From CAHJXF01 sp038225855 (lineage in GTDB: Bacteria; Pseudomonadota; Gammaproteobacteria; Burkholderiales; Burkholderiaceae_D), in contig JBBRQU010000022.1 of assembly GCA_038225855.1 (NCBI GenBank), positions 1-64,000 on the forward strand: 64,000 nt of DNA, written 5' to 3'. The first letter of the stretch is position 1, and the number at the start of each line of letters is the position of its first letter. Of this stretch, positions 7,490 through 18,700 are shown piece by piece. The notes under the pieces are model-generated. The model was not told the origin of the DNA. It was given only the letters and a program-made list of their open reading frames with translations, and searched no databases. A program made the position numbers and the translations under genes.

Positions 7490-10021
7490 TCACGCTTCCC
7501 GCAGCGTGCGCAACGGCGGTTCGTTCATGACCGGCCGCAATCCGAGCCATCCGCCCAGAAGAGCGAGTGCGATGCCGCCGGCGATGCCCAGCACCCACGC
7601 CATCGCTCCGAACTCATAGGAGAGTTCGAACGCGCGTGTGGCGAGAACCCATCCGGTCGCAGTCGCCCCTGCTGCGGCGAGTACTCCGGCCAACGCGCCG
7701 ATGCCGAAGAACTCGGCCAATTGCGCGCGAGTCAGTTGTCGCCGCGATGCGCCCAGCGCGCGTAGAAGAGCCGCCTCGCGCGTGCGCTCGTCGCGCGATG
7801 ACAGCAACGCCGCATAGAGCACCAGCACACCCGCAGCGAGCGTGAACACGAACAGGAACTCGACCGCGCGCACGACCTGATCGACGATGCTCTGCACCTG
7901 CTTGAAGATGGCGCTCGTATCGATCACGGTGATGTTGGGGAAGCGCTGGACCAGTCGGTTCGTGAGGCCGGCATCCGCCTCGCCAATATGAAATGCCGAG
8001 ATCCAGGTTTGCGCCATCGTGCCGAGAGTCGCCGGTGGAAAGATCACGAAGAAATTCACGTGCATCGAATCCCAGTCGAGCTTACGGATGCTGGTCACGC
8101 GACCGTCCGCGAATGCGCCCGCGATGTCGAAGCGCAAGTTGTCGCCGAGCTTGATGTCCAACGTCTTCGCGATGCCCCCCTCGATGGAAATCTCGCCGCT
8201 CGCGTTCGGCGCGAACCACGCGCCTGTGATGACTTTATTGGCGGCCGGCAACTGCGTCATGTACGAGAGGTTGAACTCGCGATCGACGAGACGCTGTGCG
8301 CGCTCTTCCTTGTAATTCGCGCTGCCGGTGCTCTTGTCGTTGATCGCGACCAGGCGTCCTCGAATCATCGGTGCGAAATCGAAGTTCGCGATGTGCGCCG
8401 CGCGAAGGCTCGCCACGAACGCGTCGCGCTGGTCGGGCTGCACGTTGATCACGAAACGATTGGGCGCATCGGGCGGCACGGCGCGCCGCCATGCTGCGAC
8501 CAGATCGGTACGCGTCACCGATAGCAGCAGCAGCGCCATCAGCCCGATCGCGAGCGCGACCGTTTGTACGATCGTGTTGAGCGGACGGCGCTGCATCGAT
8601 GCGAGTGCGAAACGCCACGATGCATCGAGCCGCGCGCCATGCCTTGCGGCCGACAGCGCGCGCAGCACCACGAATGCGACGATCGTGAACACCGCGAACG
8701 CGCCGACGAAGCCGCCGAGCGTGATCGCTCCGACCTTCACGTCGCCTGCGCTCCACAAGGTCAATGCGGCGAACGATGCGATGCCGAGTGCATATCCGAC
8801 CAGCGTGCCGCTGCGGGGAAGTCCCACGTCGCGGCGAAGCACGCGAAGCGGCGGGATGTGCCGCAGTTGCACGACCGGCGGTAACGCAAAACCCGCGAGC
8901 AGCACGACCCCGACCAGCAACCCCTGCAGCGCGGGCCAGCCCGACGGCTGCGGCAAGCTCGCTTCGAGCAGCGACGACAGCAAGGCAACGAATGCGAAAT
9001 GCGCGACATAGCCCAGCGCGACTCCGACGACGGCGCCCGCGAACCCGATGATCAGGAACTCGGACACATGGGTGACGAGCAACGCGTTCTGCGAGACGCC
9101 GATGCAGCGCATGACCGCGGTCGCATCGAGATGACGTTCGGTGAAGCGCCGCGCCGCGAGTGCGACCGCAAGCGCCGCGAGCATCGCGGTCAAGAGGGCG
9201 ACCAGCGCGAGGAAGCGCTCGGCGCGATCGAGCGTGTTCCTGACCTCGGGCCGGCCGGCTTCGAGCGACTCGAGCTTCTGTCCGCGGACGAGTCGCCCTT
9301 CGAGCCAGGTGCGATACCCGGCGACGCTCTCGGGAGTTCCCGCAATCAACAGCCGATGGCTTTCGCGGCTGCCGTTCTGTATCAGATTGGTGGCGGCCAG
9401 ATCGTCGAGGCGCATCAGGACACGCGGCGCGAGATTGACGAAAGAGAGGCCGCGGTCGGGCTCGAGCGTGACCAGCCTTGCGATCGTGAATCGCTTGTCG
9501 CCCAGATCGATCGCGTCGCCGACCCGCACGTGCAACGCGGGCAACAACGCGGCATCGACCCACACCGTGCCGGCTTCTGGAAGCTGCTTAGTGATCGCGT
9601 CGGGCGCGCCGGGGGCGGTGGCGGTTCGCAACGCGCCGCGCAGCGGATAGCCGGGCGTGACCGCTTTGACCGCGGTCAACTGCGTGGCGGGTTCGGCATT
9701 CGAGCCCGGCGCCGCAAACGACAGCGCCATGCTCGGGAAGGCCACGGTCTCGGCAACCGACAGGCCTCGCGATCGCGCTTCGCCGCGCAGGCTCTCGGCG
9801 ACCGGCTTGTCGGAAATCAGGACGAGATCGGCGCCGAGCAATTGCGCCGCGTCGCGTTCGAGCCCCGCGCGTAGTCGATCGATGAAAAAGCCGACGCTGG
9901 TCATCGCGGCGACCGCGACAACCAGCGAAAGCACGAGCAGGCGCAACTCGCCCGCGCGCCAGTCGCGCGTGAACGCGCGCGCGCCTTGACGGATGGGAAT
10001 AGTGAGTGAGGTCAAGATCAT
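7490..10021 (-). CDS. FtsX-family ABC transporter permease (YbbP-like)
   Basis: The protein has 843 residues. A transmembrane helix near residues 27-45 precedes a large periplasmic region (GADLVLISDKPVAESL). Three to four helices follow at about 270-410, then another periplasmic part and a final four-helix block (about 720-835) with the FtsX-like motif SSRDERTREAALLRALGASR. Duplicated FtsX blocks around long periplasmic domains are typical of YbbP/DUF214 permeases, which work with an ATPase such as YbbA in lipid or lipoprotein handling or hydrophobic-compound export. No ATPase or TesA-type esterase gene is adjacent, so the partner must be elsewhere. It is transcribed in the same direction as glgX, with REP-like palindromes between them. 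The substrate is unknown. Confidence 0.85.
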   Translation of the reverse strand: MILTSLTIPIRQGARAFTRDWRAGELRLLVLSLVVAVAAMTSVGFFIDRLRAGLERDAAQLLGADLVLISDKPVAESLRGEARSRGLSVAETVAFPSMALSFAAPGSNAEPATQLTAVKAVTPGYPLRGALRTATAPGAPDAITKQLPEAGTVWVDAALLPALHVRVGDAIDLGDKRFTIARLVTLEPDRGLSFVNLAPRVLMRLDDLAATNLIQNGSRESHRLLIAGTPESVAGYRTWLEGRLVRGQKLESLEAGRPEVRNTLDRAERFLALVALLTAMLAALAVALAARRFTERHLDATAVMRCIGVSQNALLVTHVSEFLIIGFAGAVVGVALGYVAHFAFVALLSSLLEASLPQPSGWPALQGLLVGVVLLAGFALPPVVQLRHIPPLRVLRRDVGLPRSGTLVGYALGIASFAALTLWSAGDVKVGAITLGGFVGAFAVFTIVAFVVLRALSAARHGARLDASWRFALASMQRRPLNTIVQTVALAIGLMALLLLSVTRTDLVAAWRRAVPPDAPNRFVINVQPDQRDAFVASLRAAHIANFDFAPMIRGRLVAINDKSTGSANYKEERAQRLVDREFNLSYMTQLPAANKVITGAWFAPNASGEISIEGGIAKTLDIKLGDNLRFDIAGAFADGRVTSIRKLDWDSMHVNFFVIFPPATLGTMAQTWISAFHIGEADAGLTNRLVQRFPNITVIDTSAIFKQVQSIVDQVVRAVEFLFVFTLAAGVLVLYAALLSSRDERTREAALLRALGASRRQLTRAQLAEFFGIGALAGVLAAAGATATGWVLATRAFELSYEFGAMAWVLGIAGGIALALLGGWLGLRPVMNEPPLRTLREA

Positions 10022-10032
10022 GGAGAGTACGG

Positions 10033-10181
10033 CAAGTCACTGGTTCCCCGTTTTCGCGCGGACGACGCCATCCTCGCCGGTCGTTCCCGCGAAAGCGGGA
10101 ATCCAGCGTCCTTCATTCACTCAGTCCGCCACATGAAGGCTGACTGCAAGTCACTGGCTCCCCGCTTTCGCGGGGACGACG
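10033..10181. repeat. Three REP-like palindromic units
   Basis: Unit 1 (10033-10067) and unit 3 (10147-10181) share CAAGTCACTGG.TCCCCG followed by .TTTCGCG.GGACGACG. Unit 2 (10080-10111) is the same element inverted, with a 7-bp TTCCCGC/GCGGGAA stem and a GAAA loop. Alternating orientation between two genes is typical of bacterial REP/BIME clusters. A hairpin here could also protect or terminate the upstream glgX or permease messages. No REP-associated transposase gene is in the window. Confidence 0.75.
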
Positions 10182-10189
10182 AGCGAGAT

Positions 10190-12430
10190 TCATTCCGTCA
10201 ACTTTTTCTCCAGCTTGTCGAACACGCGTTGCGTCGCGCCGCGGGTATGCAATGCGAACAGCAGGACCGATCGACCCGTGACCTGATAGACGTCGTTCGC
10301 GAAGAAGTCGGGAAGCTCTTCGCGCTCGGGGACGTTGGTATCGACGAGGCAGGTCCATCGATCGCTGCCCTCGATATCGGGAAGCCTGAACTCGACCAGG
10401 TCGCCATGTCCGTTGAAGACCGCGAGTATGGTCGCGTCCGACGCGAGCTTCCGTATGCCCGATGCCTGCGCGCGACCGTCGATCAACATGCCGAAGCAGC
10501 GCATCCCGGGATCGCTCCATTGTCCTGATTCAATCGGCACGCCCGCCGGCGTGAGCCAGGTCAAGTCGCGCACTTGCAGCGCTTCGTTCCACTGGCCATT
10601 GAACCAGCGCTGCCGATGGAGCACCGGCAGCGAATGCCGCAGCGAGATCAGTCGCGAAACGAAAGTGGTCAATGCAAGGTCGTCGTCGCCGCGTCCTTCC
10701 CAATCGACCCAACTGATCTCGTTGTCCTGACAGTAGGCATTGTTGTTGCCCTGTTGCGTGCGCCCGAACTCGTCGCCCGCGACGATCATCGGCGTGCCTT
10801 GCGCAAGCAGCAGAGTCGCGAGCAGATTGCGCTTCTGACGCTCGCGCAAGGCGTGGATTTCGGCATCGTGTGTCGGTCCTTCGACGCCGCAGTTCCACGA
10901 GCGATTGTCGGACGTGCCGTCCCGGCTGTGCTCGCCATTCGCGGCGTTGTGCTTGTCGTCGTACGAGACCAGGTCGTTCAACGTGAAGCCGTCGTGCGCC
11001 GCGATGAAATTGACGCTTGCCCAGGGGCGACGGCCGCGATGATTGAATTTGTCGGACGAGCCCGCAAGCCGCGTCGCCAGATCGGGGACCATCCCCTCCT
11101 CCCCGCGCCAGTAACTGCGCACCGTGTCGCGAAAGCGATCGTTCCACTCGGCCCATCCCGGCGGGAAGCCGCCCACCTGATAGCCGCCGGGACCCGTGTC
11201 CCATGGCTCGGCGATCAGCTTGACGGTCGAGAGGATCGGGTCTTGCCGGCATGAATCGAGAAAGCCGCCGCCTTCGTCGAAGCCATGCGGCTCGCGTCCC
11301 AGGATGGTCGCGAGGTCGAAGCGAAAACCATCGACATTCATCTCGGTCACCCAATAGCGCAGGCTGTCGGTGACCATCTGCAAAACGCGCGAGTGCGACA
11401 GGTTGAGCGTGTTGCCGGTGCCCGTGTCGTTGATGTAGTAGCGCGGGTCGTCGGGCATCAAGCGGTAGTAGGACGCGTTGTCGATGCCGCGAAACGACAG
11501 CGTCGCGCCGCGCTGATTGCCTTCGGCCGTGTGGTTGTACACCACGTCGAGTATCACTTCGAGGCCCGCGCGATGCAGGCGGTTGACCATGGTCTTGAAC
11601 TCGACGACGGTGTTTTTCGAGAAGACGCGCGAAAAGTAGCGCGGGTCGGCTGCGAAGAAGCCGATGGTGTTGTAGCCCCAGTAGTTCGTCAGGCCCTGGT
11701 CGAGCAGCGTGCTGTCGTTGACGAAGGTATGAATCGGCAGCAACTCGACCGACGTGATGCCGAGCGTGGTGAGATGCGCGATCACCGCGTCCTCGGTCAG
11801 TCCGGCGAACGTACCGCGCTTTTGCTCCGGCACTGCCGGATGGCGCCTGGTGTACCCGCGCACATGGGTCTCGTAGAAGATCACCTTGTCCCAAGGCACG
11901 TGAGGACGCGTCGGATGCGTCCATTCGAAAGTCGAATCGACCACCACGCACTTGGGCATGAAGGGCGCGCTGTCGCGCTCGTCGAACGTGAGGTCCGCGT
12001 CGGCGTCGCTACCGTCGCCGCCGTCTTCGAGCCGATAGCCGAAGACCTCGGGCGACCATTTCAGCTCGCCGACGTGCGCCTTCGCATACGGGTCGAGCAA
12101 GAGCTTGTTCGCGTTGAAGCGATGCCCTGCCTTCGGATCGTATGGCCCATGTACGCGGTAACCGTAGATCGCACCGGGCTTGAGGTCGCGCACATAGACG
12201 TGCCACACCTCGTCGGTAAATTCCGGCAGCGCAATGCGCTCGACTTCGCGCTTGCCCTCGGCGTCGAAGAGGCAGAGCTCGACGCCCGTCGCATGCGCCG
12301 AGAACAGCGCGAAGTTGACGCCCTTTCCATCCCACGTCGCGCCGAGCGGGTAAGGCAAACCCTCCGCAATGCGATCGTCGAGACGTCTGGAGCGCGCAAC
12401 CGCGGTTCCTGGTTGGGAATCTTCTTTCAT
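10190..12430 (-). CDS. glgX: Glycogen debranching enzyme GlgX (isoamylase type)
   Basis: This is a GH13 enzyme that cleaves alpha-1,6 branches of phosphorylase-limited glycogen. The N-terminal CBM48/E-set domain (residues 20-130, PLGATWDGKGVNFALFSA) is followed by the catalytic barrel. That barrel has nucleophile D372 in GFRFDLA, acid/base E408 in LIAEPWD and transition-state stabiliser D480 in AAHDGFTL. A C-terminal beta domain completes the 746 residues. E. coli GlgX is somewhat shorter; this length is usual in betaproteobacteria. No other glycogen genes (glgA, glgB, glgC, glgP) are in the window, so it stands apart from any glg operon here. Confidence 0.95.
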   Translation of the reverse strand: MKEDSQPGTAVARSRRLDDRIAEGLPYPLGATWDGKGVNFALFSAHATGVELCLFDAEGKREVERIALPEFTDEVWHVYVRDLKPGAIYGYRVHGPYDPKAGHRFNANKLLLDPYAKAHVGELKWSPEVFGYRLEDGGDGSDADADLTFDERDSAPFMPKCVVVDSTFEWTHPTRPHVPWDKVIFYETHVRGYTRRHPAVPEQKRGTFAGLTEDAVIAHLTTLGITSVELLPIHTFVNDSTLLDQGLTNYWGYNTIGFFAADPRYFSRVFSKNTVVEFKTMVNRLHRAGLEVILDVVYNHTAEGNQRGATLSFRGIDNASYYRLMPDDPRYYINDTGTGNTLNLSHSRVLQMVTDSLRYWVTEMNVDGFRFDLATILGREPHGFDEGGGFLDSCRQDPILSTVKLIAEPWDTGPGGYQVGGFPPGWAEWNDRFRDTVRSYWRGEEGMVPDLATRLAGSSDKFNHRGRRPWASVNFIAAHDGFTLNDLVSYDDKHNAANGEHSRDGTSDNRSWNCGVEGPTHDAEIHALRERQKRNLLATLLLAQGTPMIVAGDEFGRTQQGNNNAYCQDNEISWVDWEGRGDDDLALTTFVSRLISLRHSLPVLHRQRWFNGQWNEALQVRDLTWLTPAGVPIESGQWSDPGMRCFGMLIDGRAQASGIRKLASDATILAVFNGHGDLVEFRLPDIEGSDRWTCLVDTNVPEREELPDFFANDVYQVTGRSVLLFALHTRGATQRVFDKLEKKLTE

Positions 12431-12783
12431 CAGGCACTCGATCCTAGGGTGTTGAAAATTCGATGATGTTGTCGAGCGGCTTTACAACCGGCTATAGGTC
12501 GAGTGCCGAAAAACGAACTCGTTACCTACACGTTACCTGCGCGATACGTTGGGTCGCAGGGCAAGCGATTTGCAGCGAGCTACGGAGCGGCGCTGCTGCG
12601 ATTTTCCCAATCAGGTGTATCCGGTTCTACCGCCAGCCGCGCGATCGAGCCGGAAAGCTGGAGCGGTCGTTGCTATGGAAGGGAAAGGATGGAGCGCTGT
12701 ACGCGAGTGATGCGTCCAGCCGGGTGCTGCGTATCGCGACGGCATCAGACCTCATCAATTATCGTTTTTTCCTTCTGCCGGGG
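12431..12783. other. Intergenic region between divergent glgX and the PEP-CTERM protein gene
   Basis: This 353-bp region should hold the promoters of both divergent genes. It is open in the frame of the downstream giant gene from 12463, but the encoded residues are arginine- and cysteine-rich, lack a signal sequence, and precede a clear signal peptide start at 12784/12790, so I do not call them coding. A T-rich stretch (TCGTTTTTTCC, 12763-12773) precedes the start. No promoter hexamers stood out. Confidence 0.5.
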
Positions 12784-15700
12784 ATGTACATGAAGTCATT
12801 TCGCCTCACGCCATGCGCTGCCGCAGTCGCCGTCGCGCTGCTTCAAATGGCCGAACCGGCCTCGGCAGCCAATTGCACATTGATCAACAACGGCTTGTGG
12901 CAGACCTTCGCGGATTGGTCGTGCGGCGCGCGCCCCGGCGCGGGCGACTCGGCCACCATCAACGTCGGCGGGCTCGTGACGATCAATCAGGCCGAGCAGA
13001 TCACGACGCTGAACAACGCGGGCACGATCACCATCGACGCGTTCACGCTGACTCTGCTGGGCGGCGGCAGCACCACCAACAGCGGCACGATCAATGTCGG
13101 CGGTGTCTCGACGGCGGCGCTTCAAGTATCGAACAACATCACCAACACCGGCGGCACGATCAATGTCGGCAATGGCAGCGTGATCAATCAGTTCGGCACT
13201 ACCATCAGCGGCGGAACGATACACACGACGGGGACGGGCGCGCTAGTCGCAATCAACAACGGCAACAACTTCCTCAACAATGTCACGTTGATCGGGACGC
13301 TGGATCTGGCGACCGGCACCGGCATCGAGCGCGTCACGGGAAACATGGCGCTCAACGGCGCGATCAACGTCAACAGCAACAGCGTCCTGTCCTTCGAGGG
13401 AACGAACACGCTCTCCGGCAACGGCACGATCACGCTAGGCGCGACCGGCGGCAGCAACCGCATCGGCATCGACAACAACGGCGTGCTCAACACCGGAGCG
13501 AACACGCTCATTCACGGCCAGAACGGCACCATCGGCCAGGCCATCTTCGTCGGCGGCGCGGCGACGCTCAACAACGGCGGCACCGTCTCGGCGGACGTAT
13601 TGGGCGGCAGCATCAATCTGGTCGCCCAGACCACCAACAACAGCAATACGCTGTCGGCGGCCAATGGCGGACAACTGGTGCTGAGCGGCGCGGTCAACAA
13701 CATCGGCAGCGGTCATATCGATGCCACCGGCGCAGGCAGCAACGTCTTCCAGAGCGGCGTCACGATCAACGGCGGCACCATCAATACCAGTAGCGGTGGT
13801 GTATTCATCGCGGCCAATAACGGCAACAACTTTCTGAACGGCGCGACGCTGAACGGCACCTTTGATCTGGCCACCAACACCGGCGAAGAGCGCGTCGCGA
13901 GCGGCGGCTTGACGCTCGCCGCGGGCAGCAACATCAACCTCAACAGCAACAGCATCCTTTCCTTCGAGGGAACACAGACGCTCTCGGGCAATGGCACGAT
14001 CACGCTGGGCTCGACCGGCGGCAGCAACCGCATCGGCATCGACAACAACGGCACACTCACGGTCGGGGCGAACGTACTGATCCACGGCCAGAACGGCACC
14101 ATCGGCCAGGCGATCAACATCGGTGGCGCAAGCAGCCTCGTCAACAACGGCACGATCTCGGCCGATGTCGCTGGGGGAACCATCACGATCGCAACCACCA
14201 GTGGCGCCGCCAATAGCGTCACCAACAACGGCACCCTGTCGGCGCTCAATGGCGGCACGCTGGTACTGAGCAGCAATGTGACGGGAAGCGTAGGAAGCTC
14301 CATCAACGTCGGCGCCGGAAGTACGGTTTTACAAAACGGCGTGACCTTGTCCAGCGTCATCAACAACACCGGCGGCGGCACGTTTGCTGCGACCAACAAC
14401 GGCAATAACTTCTTCAACGGGGTAACTTTTACCGGCACATTGGATCTCTCGAGCGCGACCGCGGAAGAGCGTGTCATCAATGGCCTGACCCTCAACGGCG
14501 CCATCAACGTCAACAACAACAGCATCCTGAGTTTCGAGGGCAATGCCGCGCTGAACGGAACGGGCACCATCACACTCGGCGATACGGGCGGCAGCAACCG
14601 CATCGGCATCGACAACAACGGCGTTCTGACGGTCGGACCGAACGTCCTTATTCACGGCAAGAACGGCACCATCGGGCAGGCCATCAACATCGGCGGGGCC
14701 GCTACGCTCATCAACAACGGCACGATCGCGGCTGATGTCGCGGGCGGAACCATCAGTCTCGTGCCGGCCGCCGGCGTGAGCAACAACGGCGTCCTGTCGG
14801 CAATCAACGGCGGCACGCTCTTACTAAGCAGCAACGTGACCGGCAACGTCGGCAGCTCGATCAACGCGGGCGCCGGCAGCACGGTCACGCAAAACGGCGT
14901 GACGATCTCCGGCGTGATCAATACGACTGGCAGCGGCACTTTCAATGCAATCAATAGCGGCTCCAACTTTCTGAATGCGGTCACCCTCAACGGCAATCTC
15001 GATCTCGCCGCAGGGACCGGCGTCGAGCGCGTCGTCAACGGCCTGACCCTCAACGGCGCCATCAACATCAACAGCAACAGCATCCTGTCCTTCGAGGGCA
15101 CCCAGGCGCTCTCGGGCAATGGGACGATCACCTTGGGCGCGACCGGCGGCAGCAACCGCATCGGCATCGACAACAACGGCGTACTCAACACCGGAGCGAA
15201 CACGCTCATCCACGGCCAGAACGGCACCATCGGCCAGGCCATCTTCATCGGCGGCGCGGCGACTCTCAACAACGGCGGCACCGTCTCGGCTGACGTGTTG
15301 AGCGGCAGCATCAATCTGGTCGCCCCGACCACCAACAACAGCAACACGTTGTCGGCAGCCAATGGCGGGCAACTGGTGTTGAGCGGCGCGGTCAACAACA
15401 TCGGCAGCGGTCATATCGATGCCACCGGCGCCGGCAGCAACGTCTTTCAGAACGGCGTCACCGTAACCGGCGGAACTATCAATACCAGTGGCGGCGGCGT
15501 GTTCATCGCGTCCAATAACGGGAGCAATGTCCTGAACGGCGCGACGCTCAACGGCATCATCGATATGGCGAGTGGGACCGGCATCGAGCGAGTACAGGCT
15601 GGCGGCTTGACGCTTGCGGCTGGCAGCAACATCAACGTCAACAGCAACAGCGTTCTGAATTTCGAAGGCGCGCAAACGCTGAGCGGCAGCGGCAGCATCA

Positions 15701-18700
15701 CGCTAGGCAGTACGGGTGGAAGCAACCGCATCGGCATCGACAACAACGGCGCGCTGACCGTCGCACCGAACGTGCTCATTCACGGCCAGAACGGGACGAT
15801 CGGCCAAGCCATCTTCATCGGCGGCGGTAGCACTCTCGTCAACAACGGCACGATCGCAGCCGACGTGGTGGGCGGCCTGATCACGATTGTGGCCGGCACC
15901 GTCACGAACAACGGCACGCTGCACGCCAACGGCGGAACACTGACCATCAACAATGCGTTCAACGGCACGGGCACCGCGCAAACCAGCGGCGCGGGACAGC
16001 TCAACGTCGGCGCTACGAGCACGGTCGGAACACTGTTGAACAACGGCACGACTGCGAGCGCGCTCAACATCGGCGTCAATAACATTACGGTTTCTTCCGA
16101 CTACAACAACGCCAACTTCGGTATCGGCAACGCGTTCAACCGTCGCGCCAACGTTGCCGGCGCTGGGCAGATACTCGCGTCGGGTAACGTGGCGCAAGCC
16201 ATCACCGGCGCCGGCGTCACCAACGGCGCCACTGCGACCCCGACCTTGACGATCGGCAACGTGCACGTCGGCACGACCACAGTCAACTACCAGGTCGCCA
16301 ACTCCGGCACGAGCGGTCCGTCGATCCGCGGCGCGCTTCAGACCAACGTCAATGGCGGCAACATCACCGATGCGCGTCTGTCGGGCAGCGGCGTGACGGC
16401 CAGCAACTACGGCCCGGTCGCGACCGGCGCGAACAGCGGCAATCTCGGCGTCACGTTCACCGCGGCGAGCGCCGGCGCGCTCGCGCCGTTGTCGAGCCAG
16501 GCAGTCCATATCGCCAACAATTTCGATAACCTCGCGCAGCAGACGCTCGCCATCACACTGGGCGCGGGTGCCGCTGCCTACAACCTCGCGGCCGGCAACG
16601 CCACGCCCGCTCCGATCGTGTTCTCCAACGCGCACGTGGGCGACGGCCGCACGCAGGTCCTCACCGTCACCAACACCGCGCCGGGCGGGGCCTTTACCGA
16701 AGGACTCAACGCCAGCTTCGGCGCCAACAGCGGCAACGCCGGCAACAACGGCGGAGTCGTCAACCTGCTGGCCGGCCAGACGTCCAACAACAGCGCCATG
16801 TCGGCGTCGCTCAACACCAGTGCAGCCGGCGCGCGCAGCGGTTCGGTGACGCTCAACTACGTCTCCGATGGCGCGGGCACCAGCAACCTCGGTCAAACCA
16901 GCGTCGGCTCGCAGACCATCAACGTCAGCGGCAACGTCTACAACCTGGCGTCGTCGAGCGCGATCGGCAACATCAACTTCGGCGTGCGCCATGTCGGTGA
17001 CGGCATCATCACGCAGAACGTCGCGGTCACCAATACGGCTGCGGCAGGTGCGTTCTCTGAAGGGCTCGACACCAGCTTCGGGGCCTTCACCGGTACGGGC
17101 GGCTCGAAGATTACGACGGTGGGCTCGATCACCAATCAGGCTGCCGGCACAACCAACAACGGCACGTTGCAGGTCAAGCTCGACACCTCGAGCGTGGGCA
17201 TGGTCAACGGCACGCTGCACTTCAATCAAGCCTCCAACGGAACCATCAGTGGCCTGGTCAACAATAACCTGCCGGGCCAGGATCCGGCGGTGACGGCCGA
17301 CGTGCAGAGCGGCGGCATGATCGTGCGCCTGGCGGTGCCGCTGATCAACAACGCGCCGGTGAACTTCGGCAACGTGCGCATCGGCAGCGCGCAGAGCCTG
17401 GCCTTGTCGATCACCAACAACGTGCCCAACGACGGCTTCTCGGAAAGCCTGATCGGCAGCACGGTGGGCGCCAGCAATGGCGGCGTCACTGCCGCCGGCG
17501 CCTTCGGTCTGGGGACTGCGAATCCGCCCTCGCTCGCACCGATGGCGACCGACACCACGCACATCGTGGTGGGTCTGAACACGGCCACGGCCGGCGCCAA
17601 GAGCGGCAACGCGATCATCGACTTCAAGTCCGATGGCACGGGATTCCCGGGCGGCGTCGTCACCGACCTGGGCAACACCAACGTCGCCGTCCAGGGCAAT
17701 GTGTATCGGCTTGCCAACCCGCTCGTCAACACGCCGACGGTGACGGTGGCCGCTCGCGTGGGGGGCGCAGCGCCTGCCACGCCGATCGGCATCACCAACA
17801 GTTCGCCCGACGTCTTTACCGAAGGCCTGAACGTCACGCGCGGCGCCACCTCGGCGGGCTTCACGTCCGCAGGCAGCGTCACCAATCTCGCGGCGCAAGG
17901 CGCATCGAACGCGATCACGGTGTCGCTCAACACCGCCACCGCAGGCACCTTTGCCGGCTCGCAGGCGCTCAACTTCGTCTCGACCGGCGCAGGCACCACC
18001 GGTGCGCCCGATGTCTCGGTGGGCAATGGCAGCGTGACGTTGAACGGCAAGGTCTATACGCCCGCGGCCGCGCAACTCAATACGCCGTCGGTCAACTTCG
18101 GCATCGTGCATGTGGGCGACGTGGTCGCGCAACAGAACGTGTCGGTCACCAACTCGGCGCCGGTCACGGCCTTGAACGATGTGCTGGTCGCGTCGTTCAA
18201 CAGCGCGTCGGCGCCGTTCAGTGGCAGCGGCAACCTGGGCGCCGGTCTGGCTGCGCAGCAGACCAGCGCCACTGCGTTGAAGGTCGGCATCAGCACCACG
18301 ACTGCGGGCGTGTACAACGGCACGGCCTCCTTCAATGCCGCCAGTCACGACGCCGATCTGGCCGATGCGGCACTCGCCAGTCTGGTCGTCAACCTGTCCG
18401 GACAGGTCAACAACTTCGCCAGCGACACCTTCTTCTTCGGCAGCGGCGCGGGCAGCCTCACACGTTCTGGTTCGATCTTCACACTGGACTACGGCGTCAT
18501 CACGCAGAACTCGGGGACGCGCAACACGTCGCTGCTGGCCGGCAACAACGCGATCGGCCCGGCCGACCTGCTCGACGGCAACTTCCAGTTGGTCGATGTG
18601 AACGACTTCAACGAGAGCGGCTTCACCAACTTCCTCGACTTCGCCGCCGGCCAGAACACCGGACCGTTGTTGCTGTCGTTCAGCTCGTCGACGCTCGGCA

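Noticed and set aside
12463..12783. In-frame upstream extension of the giant surface protein
   Set aside because: A Sec signal peptide starts at 12784/12790. An extra 107 residues before it would block export and do not look like a coding sequence.
13261..16000. CRISPR-like or mobile repeat array
   Set aside because: The repeats are about 570 bp, coding, in frame and without spacers.
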